A DNA stretch of 64,000 nucleotides from Rhizoclosmatium globosum (GCA_002104985.1 MCGO01000043.1:1-64000), one strand, 5' to 3'. Shown: positions 38,758-50,634, counted from the stretch's first letter. The notes: generated by a model not told the origin, from the letters alone. Numbers and translations: made by a program.

Positions 38758-39953
38758 CTAAACCGACGGAACTGAGAAACCTTTCTTCTCCAACGTCGCC
38801 ACGCTCCAGTCCCATAATTCCTCTGCTAAGCGTTCGTCTCTTCCATGCCAACTAGGAGTGGCCAAAGAAGCTGTCGGGACAAAATAACGCGCCTTAAGAC
38901 CCCTTCTTGGGATTTCCTCCGAAGTAGCGCAGTACAACTGAGTCAGGGATCCTTGCTCAGATGTGAGAATAAAGAAACTGGCGAAGGTTGCATTATACAG
39001 ATGTCGGATATATGCACTTCCCACAGCCAAATTTGTTGCAACGCCTCCTGGATGAACAGCATTCACAAACACATTTTGTAATCCCAAGCGACCCTCAATT
39101 CGTTTCTGGAGCTGGTTCGAAAACAAGAGATTCGCCAATTTCGATTGTCCGTACGCCAACCAAGCGTTATAAGTTCGTGGGTTGTTGATGTTATTAAAAT
39201 CAATTCCCCGCCAGTATGTTCCCCAATGCGCCAAGGAGGAGAGGTTCACGATACGGACTGTGCCGTTCTTGTTTGCATTGGCAGTCTTTTCGATGATTGG
39301 CATCAACAGTAATGTGAGATAGAAATGACCCAGATGGTTTCCAGCCATCTGCAGTTCCACAGCATGTTTCGACATTTCAAAGAGTGGTGGAGCCATGATT
39401 CCTAATGACCGAAACCTTTCAGCACCTCAGCTATATGATTCAAAATGAACATACCAGCATTGTTCATGAGAATGTGGATTGGAAGCTTGGACTTTTTGTA
39501 TTGCTCTGCGAACGACTTGACACTGTCCCAATCGGCCAAATTCAGGCGCATGAATACGAGATCAGCATCTGGCACTGATTGTTTGATTTCGGCAATAGCG
39601 GCGTTTGCTTTATCTTCTGATCGGCATGCAAGGACACTTTGTAATTTATCCGGGTTAAGAACACGTGGGATTGAAGGGTGATTCAAGAGAAGTGCAAGCT
39701 TACATTCTGCATCCTGTGGTGGGTCTGAATTAGAAATAAGCTTCAAAGAGTGGGTGGTGGGCAAACCTTTTGCGGCCATTGCTTTTGCAGATGCAAGACC
39801 CAAGCCACTGTTTGCACCTGTGATGATGGCGGTCTTGCCGGTAAGGTCTGGGATGTCGTTCGTGGAGAAAGAAGGCGGTGTAAGAAGTAGTCGATAGATC
39901 AAGAAAGACATGGCAACGGCGGCACAGGCGGCCGTTAAGATTTCGGTTTCCAT
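38758..39953 (-). CDS. Retinol-dehydrogenase-like short-chain dehydrogenase (copy 2)
   Basis: Intact paralogue of the downstream gene. The N-terminal hydrophobic segment (AACAAVAMSFLIYRLLL) suggests membrane association. Motifs: GKTAIITGANSGLGLASAKA, a 10-nt micro-exon at 39704-39713, VLACRSEDKAN, LPIHILMNNAG, NLSSLAH and AYGQSKLANLLFSNQL, followed by VHPGGVATNL. The intron before GIMAPPLFEMS has donor GTATGT. The predicted protein is about 340 residues, ending KKGFSVPSV. Both copies keep the SDR catalytic Ser-Tyr-Lys, so activity on a lipid-like alcohol, ketone or aldehyde is plausible. Confidence 0.9.
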
Positions 39954-40214
39954 TTTGGAATGACTTTTGGACCAAGTCGAACGAGATCATTTCTTTCACG
40001 ATTGTTTGTTTCGTTCAGAATTTTTAAGGAGTGAGACGTTGATTGATATGCGAGGGGGCGGGAGTGCTCAGGAACGTCATACCTCTTTCTCTCTGTGACA
40101 TAAATTATTCCATTATATTTATTAATTATTTCAGATTTTTCGTGCAAGGGCAGGTCTTGGTGGCATAAGTGACTCGTGAGCCAACCCCTTGTTCGTCTGG
40201 AAACAAAAACAAAC

Positions 40215-40825
40215 ATGAAAACAAACAGTCTCTTAGTCACGCTCCTCCTGGCCCTTTCCGCGCAAGCTGATGTTGTTAGTGACGCAAGTGCCATTCTTAC
40301 AAGCCTTCCGGCATGCTCTTATGGCTGTGTTGCCCAAGTAAAAATCGAATTACACTGTTACTTCTGCGACTAATAGAATCTTTCTACTTTCTTCAACAAA
40401 GATTCCTGGTTTTGTCGCCAACTTGAACGTCGAAATGATTACAAAAGTCTGCTCAAATTGGGCTGCAGATTCTCCTGTCTTTTACAACTGCATGGCAAAA
40501 TCCGGATGTGCTGGTACTCTTAGCGCCACGACGAATACTACAGTGAGATAGTTTATAAGTGTTTCCGTGGAATACTGATCTTTACTTACCAGGTCGCCAA
40601 ATTCCAAGCCCTTTGTCCTCAAGTTCTTGGAACAACAGCCACCACCGTTTCTGCTTTAGCTTCAGCTTCCTCAAGCACTTATGGTGGACCAGTGCGCCAA
40701 CTGTTGGTGCTCCGCTTTTGGCAGAGAGCGCGACTTCATCTCCAGCTCCAGCTGCACAAAAGAATGGAGCAGTGGCAAATATGCTTGAAAGCACGCTTAT
40801 TGTATTTTTTGCACTATTGTTATAA
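40215..40825 (+). CDS. Small secreted, probably GPI-anchored Cys-rich protein (CFEM-like)
   Basis: Signal peptide MKTNSLLVTLLLALSAQA, then a short Cys-rich domain (LPACSYGCVAQ, VCSNWAADSPVFYNCMAKSGCAG, ALCPQVLG) with six Cys, two fewer than a full CFEM domain. A Ser/Thr/Ala-rich stalk and a hydrophobic tail (STLIVFFALLL) follow, as in GPI-anchor signals. Introns at 40338-40401 and 40543-40592. One base seems missing near 40695, between the Cys domain and the stalk. Surface location is inferred from the two terminal signals; no specific function is known. Confidence 0.75.
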
Positions 40826-40909
40826 TTCAATAAATCACACTTGAACTTCAATGCATGTGTCTCGCAACAGTTTGGAAGAGTTGGGGGCAAGCCTGAAAAC
40901 ATCACGCAA

Positions 40910-41912
40910 ATGGAACAATTCAACGGTATGAGGCCCCGCAACCCATCTGCCCCTTTCTCTGCTTATTATCTTTCTACCAGTCTACTTCGTCAAGTTTGAC
41001 AAGGAGCTTGCCAAGTACCCTCAAATTATTGAGCTCGAGAAGGTGCGTAACGCCTCAAACAACCGATCCACCCACCTACGTTGCTGACCGCTTCTGTCAA
41101 AACAATAGAAAACCAATATCCCCAAGGCGTACCTCGTCGGAGGTTTCCTAGCCTTCACTTTCTTCTTCATCTTCTTCAATGTGTTTGGAGAGATCATTGC
41201 CACCTTGTTGGGTGTCCTTTGGTAAGGAGCGTTTCATCAGCAGTCACGACGATGTATACGATGGAGTAAGAGAGCTGAGTGGAGAGCCTTTGGGAGAGTT
41301 GCACCATATTGGATGTGAACCTTGTTGGAAGTGTGGCTTGCTCACAGCACTAACTGTTGTGTAGGCCCGCTTACCAGTCCTTCAAGGCTATCGACAAGCA
41401 AGACAAGGCTTTGACTACCAAATGGCTCACCTATTGGGTAGTTTACGGATTCTTGGTAAGGTCTCTGTAGCCTTATATCACTTTCTGACACTATTTACTC
41501 CAGTCCATCATCGAACTCTTCTCCGATGTATTGTTGTACTGGATTCCATACTACTACGCCTTCAAGGCTCTCCTTGTTGTTTACCTCGTCCACCCAAGAT
41601 TCGATGGTGCTATTGTTGTCTACAACAACATCCTTGAACCATACCTTGACAAGAACGACGAAAAGATTGACGAGAACCTTGCCAAGGTACGAGTTTCGGG
41701 TGTGCCGTTAGAGTTATTGAGATTTATGTCAAATTCCACAGATCAAGAAGAAGGTCTCTCAGATTTTCGACGGTGAGAATGAAACTGACCAGCCATTGGA
41801 CAATATCAAGGAAGGAGTCGAGGATTTGTTGAAGCACAAGGTTGCCGGAGGAGTTGAAGATATGCTGAAGCACAAGGTTGCTGGATTCTTTGACGGAAAG
41901 AAGGACGATTAG
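40910..41912 (+). CDS. YOP1: Yop1/REEP5 (TB2/DP1/HVA22) ER-shaping protein
   Basis: Integral ER membrane protein that curves tubules through hairpin helices. Six exons inferred: 40910-40925, 40981-41042, 41109-41221, 41365-41455, 41504-41686 and 41742-41912. The protein starts MEQFNVYFVKFDKELAKYP and shows KTNIPKAYLVGGFLAFTF, the family motif WPAYQSFKAI across an intron, LTYWVVYGFLSIIE and PRFDGA. The C-terminus is charged with a Leu-Lys-His repeat. All frames join without correction. An upstream in-frame ATG at about 40853 is possible but less conserved. Confidence 0.93.
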
Positions 41913-42053
41913 AGATCTCATTGATTAATAGCTTTTCTAGTAAATGTCTCGTTTATTGCTGCAGTTTTATTATTTAATTCAAAAAATATAATAATCGAAT
42001 GTGCAAGTTGCACAATTAATCACATTATAATGAGCTTTACCTTTCCTGATATC

Positions 42054-42125
42054 GGGGTTATAGCTCAGTGGTAGAGCGCCTGCTTTGCATGCAGGAGGCC
42101 CAGGGATCAATCCCCTGTGACTCCA
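42054..42125 (+). tRNA. tRNA-Ala (UGC)
   Basis: 72 nt with acceptor stem GGGGTTA/TGACTCC including G3:U70, anticodon stem CCTGC/GCAGG fully paired, and loop TTTGCAT (TGC). The T loop reads ATCAATC, so position 54 is A instead of the usual T. TTTTT follows as a Pol III terminator. Confidence 0.93.
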
Positions 42126-42286
42126 TTTTTTTCCCACGATATCAATTATGTACATAATTTAACTCGATGTTTATCATGGAGTGCCGAATAAAGAAAGAAT
42201 CGATAAGCGGATATGTTTCCCGAAATCGGGAGGACTTCGTATTCCAGTCATATTTTTCATGAATGAAGGAAATAAAGAGAAAAGAA

Positions 42287-43618
42287 TCATAGTTTCTGGA
42301 ATGGCCTAGCATCTTGATCTCTGCGATGCTTCACAGGCAATGCCGGTGGCTGCAAGTCAGAATCTAATGCTGCTGCATCCTCTAATGCTTGCCTCATGAC
42401 AACACCTGCTCCGACAGACATGTCTCTTGGAATAGAGATTTGATTTCTCAGATGCCTTAAACCAAGAGCACTTCCGGCTGGGGGTGCCCCACCTTGATGT
42501 CCAACCAACCCACCAAGAACAAAACGGAATGCAGCATCAAAGCGCGCTTTGTCCGTATCGGCATTGACAGCCACGATAGCATCTTTATGGCGAACACAGC
42601 GCCTTAACGCCTCCTTCTTCCACTCGTCAAGAGTCTCTTGTGGAGAAAACTGTGGAACCGCATTCCAAGGGCCTCGGTTAACCAGTTGTCTCTCCTTTGA
42701 GCCATCGCCATTTGCAGATACATAGCAACCACCCATTTGAGGCGGCAGGTCGTGAACATGAGTGAAGAAGTCGGAGGCGAGACCACGGTATACCTCGCGA
42801 GTCCAGAGCGCGTCGAACCATTCGCTGATTTTCGGGTGTGAGCGCAAATGTCATAACCTTTGTAGTAATACAAGGAAGCACGCATTCGTTCAACGTATGG
42901 AATAAAGACAACATCGGCGATACTGAACGTTGGGAGGAAGTACGGCCCTGGTGTCACTGAAAGAGCTCCCTCTACTTGCTGAGCGATGGAAGTAAACGTC
43001 GCTGCACGTCGATCTTCATCGGCTTTTGAGGAAGATGGGTAACAAAGCCATTGACACCATGCCGAAAACAGACGGCGTTCGAGCTTACGAAGTGGAATAA
43101 CAGTTGAATCTGTCATGCCGAATTCCAAGGGTCCGTATTTCGCTTCAAGAGCAACGAGAATCTCATCGATTCTGTAAGGAGTTCGTCACCAAGCGATAGG
43201 GCTGGAAGCATTCCACTTGGCTCCAGCTTCTTGTACCAGGCTTCTTTTTCACCGTAACAGAACATTGTGACTATTTGATGAAAATGGATGGATCAGGTCT
43301 CATAACACCAACGCTGAAAGTTTCAAACTTACCCTTCCGCACTCGATATGGGATACGCTTCTCTTCCAAGAACAAAGTAACTTTTTCGCAGTAGGGACAC
43401 CAGAAGAAAAGGTCTCGGTAGAAGGTTACTTCAACTGAAGACTCTGGTTGCCCAAAGAGCCTCAAGTAACTTTGAACATTGGCTGGACCATTAACCTTGT
43501 CTGGTTCGGGATCACAAAGGGCGCGGAGTTGGTCCCACGACAAAAGACTTGATGATGAAGCCATTGAGTGTTGAGTTGTGAATGATTTCAAAGCACGGTT
43601 GCAGAAAGAGGACAACAT
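42287..43618 (-). CDS. Glutathione S-transferase-like protein with glutaredoxin-type CPYC
   Basis: The N-terminal thioredoxin-like domain reads [26 protein letters not shown]. It continues past an intron to [32 protein letters not shown] and [10 protein letters not shown] helical C-terminal domain includes [19 protein letters not shown] and [13 protein letters not shown] long tail (about 130 residues) has no recognised domain. ATG 43618 would add a basic, Ser/Phe-containing leader that could target mitochondria; ATG 43564 is the alternative. Missing bases inferred at about 43160 and 42846. CPYC suggests thiol-transferase or dehydroascorbate-reductase-like chemistry; the exact role is unknown. 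Confidence 0.8.
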
Positions 43619-43643
43619 TATTATTCACGAAATAATACAATAT

Positions 43644-44920
43644 TCACGGAACTGGCAAACAAACATGAAAGCCGATCGGCTCATTCCAAACCCACGCGTG
43701 TTTGCTCACAGTGTACATACCATTCCACCGATCCCTACACTGGGGCTCTCTTCCCTCTCTTACTGGCTTCCGTTTCCAAGGCCATCCCACAGGTATTCCA
43801 CCCTGCTGTTCCACAACTGCCACTGAAACATCAGGCTCCTCGATTCCATTGTCATCCCAGCATTCAAGGGTAACACCTTCGTCATTAACAATCCACCATT
43901 CTTCCGTAAAATGTTTAAATCCACTGAAATGGGGAGGAAGGTGCGGAGTCCAATCATTCTGATTCGTGACGCGAATGGAACGCGTAAAGTGGAACGAATT
44001 CACCCATGCTGCAAAAGTTGGGTTTCCGACGCGGGGTTGACCGAATGTAAGAAGTGCAATTTGAGAAGGCGACTAAGTAAAAGGTTTATGAATATGAGGT
44101 TCGTGTCAGAAAAGGGGCAAATAGGGACGTACAATAATGTCGGCGAGATGCTGAAATACGTCTACGGCGGCTATTGTTGCCAAGGCACCCCCGAGACTAT
44201 GCCTGTGAACAATAGGTTCAAGGATTCCCCTTTTTCTGCAAGCAGCTCTTTCACCAATTCAATGACTTCAAGTCTAACTTCATGCCACAAAGTAAGGAAT
44301 CCAAAATGAACTTTTGTTCCTGGTGGAGCGGCAGGGAGGTCATAATCAGGTTTCGCAATCAAGACTGTTGAATGAAAGGTTATGTATGACGAAACAGACG
44401 AAATCATCTTACGGTCAGAAATCCACGTGTCTAAGGTGCTTGATCCGCGAAAGGCGACAATGATAGTATTCGTGGAAGGGTTGAAGGCAGTGTAGCTAAA
44501 AAATGCACTCAGCATTGATTAACAGACGCTTATGAATCGCAAATGATCAGACCCTGATGCTTTGAAGGCAGTTCCTCCAAACGTTGTTATATTCGTTGTT
44601 CCAAGAGATCCTTTTACGCAAGTTGTGCAGTTCCATTGTTCGAGTTGAGAGAAGGGACAGAAGGCAGACTGAGCATATGGCAGAATAGAGAACTATGTAC
44701 TTCTTGTGAGTCAGCAGAGTATGGTTTGTGGAAGTACCTTGACGTAGTCTATTGATTCCTGCGGGATATGGACTGTATCGTTCAACTTGGATGGGAGTGA
44801 GCCGGGGAAATCCGTGTCTGAATCCAACAAAAGAAAGACAGTGCATAGAAGGGCGAGGAACAGGAGCAATGGTATTCTTGACGATGAGGCTGATAGTAGT
44901 TGGCATTTGAAGGCTGCCAT
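43644..44920 (-). CDS. Class 3 (alpha/beta hydrolase) lipase, secreted or membrane anchored
   Basis: ATG 44920 begins MAAFKCQ, followed by the hydrophobic segment IPLLLFLALLCTVFLLL (signal or anchor). Exons then give YAQSAFCPFSQLEQWNC, AFRGSSTLDTWISD, the nucleophile motif GHSLGGALA, LLTFGQPRVGNPTF, NDWTPHLPP (catalytic Asp region) and GFKHFTEEWWI (catalytic His region). These are the Lipase_3 hallmarks in order. Four or five short introns have good borders. One base is missing at about 44197, where GGCATAGT should give GHS. The enzyme would hydrolyse acylglycerols, probably outside the cell or in a secretory compartment. Confidence 0.9.
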
Positions 44921-45228
44921 TCTTTTGTTGGAGACTTTGCGCCAAGCGGTACTTCCCGCCACCGCCCTTCGACTTCCCTTGATAATCAAAGCCTAATATT
45001 CCTATTTAGCAAGAATTAGTACCACTATTATTCGATTAATAAAAATATGCGTTCTTTCTTTTCTTTTCCTTTCCGATCCAACAGACAAAAACATTTCCAA
45101 AACAAAGGTGTGCTTAGCTCCTCCACAGTGACACTCCAGCCTCCCTGTCACAGTTCACACCCACCTTCCCCTTCTCCTTCAAGCCTAATCCAATTAAATC
45201 AAACAACTAAATCCAGCCAACCAATCAG

Positions 45229-46535
45229 ATGTCCTCAACCGAATCCGCCGCAGTCGCCACCGCAACCACCTCAATTTCAAACCAGGAATTTGAAGCGCAG
45301 CCAAAAGTCTTTGTTGGCAACTTGGCCTTCCAAACAACTGACAGCGACTTGGCTGCCCACTTTGCATCGGCTGGAGAAGTGTGAGTACTGCGTGGCCGAT
45401 AGAAGGAGTGCTTGGCTGGCTAGTGGGTGGATGGTGATGCAGATTGGAGTGTAGATAGACTGCAGAAGGAAGTTCGTGTCGTTGGTGGATGGTGCGAGCT
45501 TTGGGTGGATTGTATGATGCGAGGTTGTTTGGCGTGACAATCAGTCCCCCTCCCAATGACACCACCTACCTCACGCAGCTCAACAACTCTAATATTATTT
45601 TAATTTAGCGGAAAAGCCCGTGTTATTCGCAAGTTTGGTCGCTCCCAAGGTTACGGATTCGTCTCCTTCACAACCGAGGAAGCTGTTGCTAAGGCCGTCG
45701 AAACCCTCGCAAAATCTGAACTTAACGGCAGAGTCATCAATGTTGATGCAGCACGACCAAGAGAGGTTAAGGAACCACAACCACGTCAACCACAGCAGCA
45801 ACAACCTGAGAAGGTGAATGAGGATGGAACCGTACAGCACCTACCGCTCCAAAGAAGAAGACCAGAAAGCCACGCGGAAAGAAGGAAGACGCTGGAGAGG
45901 GTGCTGAAGCCAGAATTGATTCAGCACCAGTTACTGCTGAAGAAGGTGTTGCAGCTCCAGCTTCCGTTACTGCGAATGCATCCGACAACACTGACGCGAA
46001 GCCTCTCAAAAAGCGTAACAGCAGATCCAAGAAATCCAAGAAGCCAGCTGACGCAACCACACCATCTGCTCCTCAAACAACTGCTGTGGCTGCTGAAGGA
46101 ACCGCCGCTCCAGCCACCCCATCCGACCAACCCCAATCAACAACTGCCACTCAACCAAAGCCCCGCACCCCACGCGCTCCACGAACTCAAAAGCCACGTC
46201 TCTCAGGTCCACTCTCCAAAACATCTCTCTTTGTCGCAAACCTTCCATTCAAAGTCGACTCTGCTGCTCTTACCAAAATCTTCAGCGAGTACTCAGTCGC
46301 CTCTGCCAAGGTTGTTACCCTCCGCAACGGACGCAGCAAAGGATTTGGGTTTATTGAGTTGACAAGTGAAGAGGAACAGCAGCGTGTGTTGAAGGACTTG
46401 GAGGAGAGCCACTTGAATGTGGATGGTAGAAATTTGGCTGTCAGAGTTGCATTGGAGTTGGAGAGCAAAGACGCCCAGGCCAGCGAAGGTGAAAGCCAGG
46501 GTGAAGTGGGCCAAGTCTTTACTGTTGTTGCGTAA
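45229..46535 (+). CDS. Two-RRM RNA-binding protein, nucleolin-like layout
   Basis: RRM1 starts KVFVGNLAFQTTDSDLAAHF, is interrupted by a 228-bp intron (45381-45608), and continues with GRSQGYGFVSFTTEE. A linker rich in Lys, Pro, Ala and Thr (KKKTRKPRGKKEDAGEG, PLKKRNSRSKKSKKPA) follows. RRM2 reads SLFVANLPFKVDSAALTKIF...GRSKGFGFIELTSEEE. Both RNP1 (GYGFVSF, GFGFIEL) and RNP2 (VFVGNL, LFVANL) motifs are intact. One base appears missing near 45833, at the start of the linker. Nuclear or nucleolar RNA binding is likely; specific targets are unknown. Confidence 0.88.
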
Positions 46536-46750
46536 AAAGGGAAAGTATGTGTTGCCTCTATCTCTTTCCCTTTAGTTTGTTGTTCTTGAGGGATTGGGTG
46601 TCTTTTTCTTTTCTTTTTCGGACGTTTTGTGTTGGTTGGTTACGGTTTGCTGTTGTTGGTGGTGGTGTTTTGATGAAAGGTTTTTCTTTTGCTTGCATTA
46701 GTCTCTCACTGTTGCGATGGATGAGTGCTCCCCTTGTTATATTCCAAATA

Positions 46751-48693
46751 TTAAATTAAGAACAACGTATATACTTCAAAACTTGTGTTTTGTGTAAAAC
46801 TTCCACGTATATTTGGATAATATCGAACTAATGCAAAAGGGAAGAGTTGATAATGATTGCCATCAATATCATGCCTTGGTTCGTGACGATTTTTTCGTTG
46901 GCCCTCCTTCACAGTAACCTTCCCATGATTGCCAATGGGTGGTGTCATCAAACTCAGTGAATTCATTTTCCCCTTCTTGTGAACCTGCTCTCCTTTCTTG
47001 TCTCCACCGGTATTCTTTCGTTTATGTGATGATTTTGTTGGCACAATTTCTACATCTTCGTTGATTGTAGCAATCCCGTCTTCTTCTTCTTCAAATGGAG
47101 AGTCCTCCTTCACGTTATCGTCATCATCATCGTTGTCTTCCGCGTCTAGGTCATCATCGTCATCAATGGATGCTTGTCGTTTTGAGGGTTTCCTGGAGCT
47201 TGATGCCGCTACCGTTGAAGAATATTGAACAGCATGAGGAGATGTGAGCTCTAAAGTAGCTTGGGCAAGTCTTGCGAGTTGGGATTGTACTTCAGAGCCT
47301 AAATTTTATGGGACTTAGTACACAGCTTATGACCAACCCATTACAATACGTACGAAGGGAGGGATCATTTTGAGACATTGTTGCGAGGAGAGAAACGACG
47401 TGGGTCATGACCTGTTTGACCTGTTATTTTCATAATATGATAAGGTGGTGTGAGTTTACCCCGCTGTACCCATCCAATTCCTTCTTACAGCCAAGGGCTT
47501 GGTTACAAACCAGCTCATAAGATTCAGAAAGCGTTGCCCTGTGTCGAATCAGGCGTTAGATACACGTCTCAATGAATAGTAAAAAGCACCCACAATTTAG
47601 TCTCCAACTCAAACACACGCCCCATCAATTCTTCCACCTTCTCATTATCAGCGGCATTCACCTGCTGATGTAGCAAATACTGAGTGTTGCCCGGCAACAA
47701 GTCACTACAACTGTCCATCTTGAGTGCCGTTGGAGTGCTACCAGTTGGAAGTTGTGGAGTCATCATACAAAGTGGCGACGAAGCGATGCTGGAATTGACT
47801 GTGTGGTTTGAGTAGGGTCGTGTCGTCGCGTAAGTCGACTTTGATCCACTGGACGAGGATTTGGGTGCTTTCCGCTTAATGTTGGAGAGAAGGGCGAATT
47901 CACCACGGCGGAAGTCGTGATGCTAAGATGCGAGTTTGGGTGAATATCTTTCTCGAAATGTGTAAATGGGTTTAGTACCTTGAATTCCCATACTTCGGAG
48001 CACGTGTTATTGAGTTTGAAGAACGAGTCGTTGATTTTGTGGAATCCGTACATGTTCAGTTGACGTACAAAACTTGCAAACTAGAGGGCATTGTTTAGAT
48101 TTCTTCCAGTTCAATTTCTTGAATCATACTTACATTGTTGTGCTTAAAATAAAGAGGAAGTACAGTCTTTGAAAAGTCTGCTTATTTGAAAAACGAGAAT
48201 ATCAATGGAATAGTTGTCTACACATCAAATACAAACCTGTAGTGTTCTTTACGATGAAGAACGTTCCTGTTTGATCCCATGAAATAAGGTTTTGATCGGC
48301 CTCTTCGAGCATAGTGTATAGCTTGTTGATAAACGCGCTTTGGTTCGCCACATTCCCGAAATTGGTTGTGCTTGTAGATGCGCTTCCTGCTTTTGCAGGA
48401 AGAGTGCGTACGTGGGAGGATGCCGCAGAAGGCCCTGACACTGGAATACTTCCACCTGCGGGACGGAGTGGTCTCTTACCAGAAGGTGTTTTTGCCTGGA
48501 TGATTGGTTGATGTGCTTGACTTGGTGCAGCGTACTGTGCCTCAGTTGGGTAGTATCCATAATAGGATCCATCATCAGTGGAGCCATAGAGACCTGTTTG
48601 TTGATCCAAGTGGTGTTGAGCAGCAGAATGATTGAACGCGTTTATGTCGTCATGAAGTTGAAGGTGAACGTATTGTTGCTGGTCGTGTTGCAT
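46751..48693 (-). CDS. HSF1: Heat shock transcription factor (HSF)
   Basis: Gln/His/Tyr-rich N-terminus from ATG 48693, then a winged-helix HSF DNA-binding domain assembled over several exons: [55 protein letters not shown] (the recognition helix), and EVWEFKHHDFRRGE. A heptad-type oligomerisation region (KVEELMGRVFELETKL) follows, then an acidic Asp/Glu tract and basic nuclear-localisation-like runs (SSHKRKNTGGDKK). HSFs trimerise and bind nGAAn repeats to drive chaperone genes. Introns fall near 48080-48135, 48175-48235 and others. All junctions I followed keep frame. Confidence 0.92.
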
Positions 48694-48771
48694 TATTGGC
48701 TAACTGTTCTTGGTTGTAGCGTTTTTTAGCTAATCGTGGAGGCTTGTGAGTGTTTGGGTTTTGTAAGTCAG

Positions 48772-48779
48772 TTCTAGAA
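48772..48779. promoter_or_regulatory. Heat-shock-element-like inverted pair upstream of the HSF gene
   Basis: TTCTAGAA matches a two-unit nTTCnnGAAn element, 79 bp before the HSF start codon. A third contiguous unit is not evident. Direct GAA repeats (GAACAGAAGAACTAGAAG) occur near 48938 as well. Confidence 0.35.
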
Positions 48780-48837
48780 GACAAAGTGGAGCGGCGTTAG
48801 TGACCTTTCGTATCAAAGAAAGTGATGATGATGGGTG

Positions 48838-48867
48838 GATTTACGAAAGGCGCGCTTTGCGTAAATC
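48838..48867. repeat. Near-perfect 30-bp inverted repeat in the HSF / carrier intergenic region
   Basis: The 15-bp arms GATTTACGAAAGGCG and CGCTTTGCGTAAATC pair at 13 of 15 positions with no spacer. It lies between two divergent genes, about 145 bp from the HSF ATG, and could be a binding site for a dimeric regulator. Confidence 0.5.
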
Positions 48868-49101
48868 TTAGCCCCCCTTCCAATAGCAATCTCCAGACGA
48901 TGGAGCACGTCAACATACCGAAGCAGCGGCGTGCGTGAACAGAAGAACTAGAAGGTGATGGAAGGCCTTTACGCGTTCTTTTTTACTTTCGGTCAGACAA
49001 ACGGACCATTGTTTGGGCAGGAATCCTTTGTTTCGCTTCTCTCTTTGATTTTCGTGACTTTGATTTTGTGTTCCGAGATCCCACGAGCCCACGTTTGACA
49101 A

Positions 49102-50292
49102 ATGACAGCTGAAGGAGGATCAACGGCATCGTCGGTTTCAACAGAGACCAAGGCAAATAAGCGAACAACGGCGTATGTTGTCAAGAGCTTTGTTGCGGGT
49201 GGAATTGCCGGTTGTGCGCAAAGACAGTTATTGCGCCAATGGATCGGGTTAAGATCCTCTTCCAAACTGACAATCCTCGATACATCAAATACTCGGGTGC
49301 GTGCTCCTTCTTGCTGCTGTCCTTGATTGGCGGGCACATGGCCCTGTTTCCCCCATTCCCTCTATATCAAATACACTCATCGTGTGGCGCTCCTTTACTT
49401 ACCTCTCCATCTTTGCCTTATAGGCTCCTTCTTGGGTGTCTTCCGTGCAATCCGCGATATTCATTCCGTCTATGGCGTTCCTGGTCTCTTCCAAGGACAC
49501 TCAGCAACCCTTCTCCGAATCTTCCCCTATGCTGCTATCAAATTCATGACCTACGAGCAATACAAAACACTTATTATGCCTCGAAAAGAAGACGAAACAC
49601 CCATGAGGCGACTGGTGGCCGGATCAATGGCTGGCGTTTCCTCTCTATTCGCATCGTACCCGCTCGATCTACTACGTACACGACTCGCATATGAAATTCG
49701 AATGCCGAAAGCAGGCACTGATGGCGAAATGAAGAGTCCAGGGCTTGTGGAGACTGGAAGGATGATTTATCATGAACCAAATCCTTACTCCCGCCATGGA
49801 AAGTTTATTGGAGGCGTTATGAACTTTTACCGTGGATTTGTGCCTACTACTTATGGAATGATTCCGTATGCGGGTGTGTCATTCATGTGTTATGAAGGAA
49901 TGAAGGCATGGGCGGTCGAACGGGACGGGTGGTGGACCTATGAGTCTACTCGCAGGAAAGGAACATTGGACGAAGAAGGAAAGTCGAGGCAATTGACTTG
50001 GTGGGCGCAATTGACTGTTGGAGGTTTGAGTGGACTCATTGCACAGACAGCAAGTTATCCATTTGAAGTGATTCGGCGGCATATGCAAATCGCAGGAAAG
50101 ATTGAGAATGGTGCAGGCAATGGAGGCGTCAAAAAGTTCCCTACGACGTGGGAGACTACAAAGACAATTTATGCAAAGAAGGGCCCGCGTGGGTTCTTTG
50201 TTGGGCTGTCTATTGGGTTCATGAAAGTGGTTCCTATGCATGCAGTGTCTTTCTACGTTTACGAGTATATGAAGGTGCTATTGGACTTTTAA
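49102..50292 (+). CDS. Mitochondrial carrier, CoA/LEU5-like (copy 1)
   Basis: SLC25-type carrier with three repeats of about 100 residues. Signature motifs: AKTVIAPMDRVKILFQT (PxD/ExxK in repeat 1), [14 protein letters not shown] (repeat 2) and SYPFEVIRRHMQIAG (repeat 3). [21 protein letters not shown] and [21 protein letters not shown] resemble the Leu5/SLC25A16/SLC25A42 branch, which transports CoA or related nucleotides across the inner membrane. Intron 49297-49423. One base appears missing at about 49221, within the first GCAAKTV. The paralogue at 51058 suggests a tandem duplication. Substrate is inferred from similarity only. Confidence 0.9.
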
Positions 50293-50562
50293 ACCTCAGA
50301 TTGCTTAATGCCTCGTTTGCCACATACAATAAAATCCGATAAAGCGATACCATCACAGCTCACATCCATTAATCAAAAATGAACGACCTTCTGTTCGTAG
50401 TGTGTGGGTTGAATCGCAACACTGAGAAAACAGTGTTCAACTCATCGATTGTTGTTTATATTCAAACTGCTAAGCAGATTTGAGATGTAAACTATTTGCG
50501 CGATGTAATTCTCGGAGCATTCCAAGTATTGGATATAGAGTACTAGTCCCACTGTATCGTAT

Positions 50563-50634
50563 GGGGTTATAGCTCAGTGGTAGAGCGCCTGCTTCGCATG
50601 CATGAGGCCCAGGGTTCAATCCCCTGTGACTCCA
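50563..50634 (+). tRNA. tRNA-Ala (CGC)
   Basis: Identical in design to the copies at 16596 and 63155: G3:U70, loop TTCGCAT, anticodon stem CCTGC/GCATG with one C:T mismatch, T loop TTCAATC. TTTTG follows. Confidence 0.93.

Noticed and set aside
41821..41906. Tandem DNA repeat (GAAGCACAAGGTTGC) as a separate element
   Set aside because: It encodes the repeated Leu-Lys-His-Lys-Val-Ala unit in the Yop1 C-terminus and is part of the coding sequence.
44620..44740. A frameshift in the lipase near its second exon
   Set aside because: Using the acceptor ACATAG instead of the earlier AG gives a continuous conserved frame, so no indel is needed.
45381..45608. snoRNA in the 228-bp RRM gene intron
   Set aside because: A few TGATG-like motifs occur, but there is no matching D box or terminal stem that I can see.
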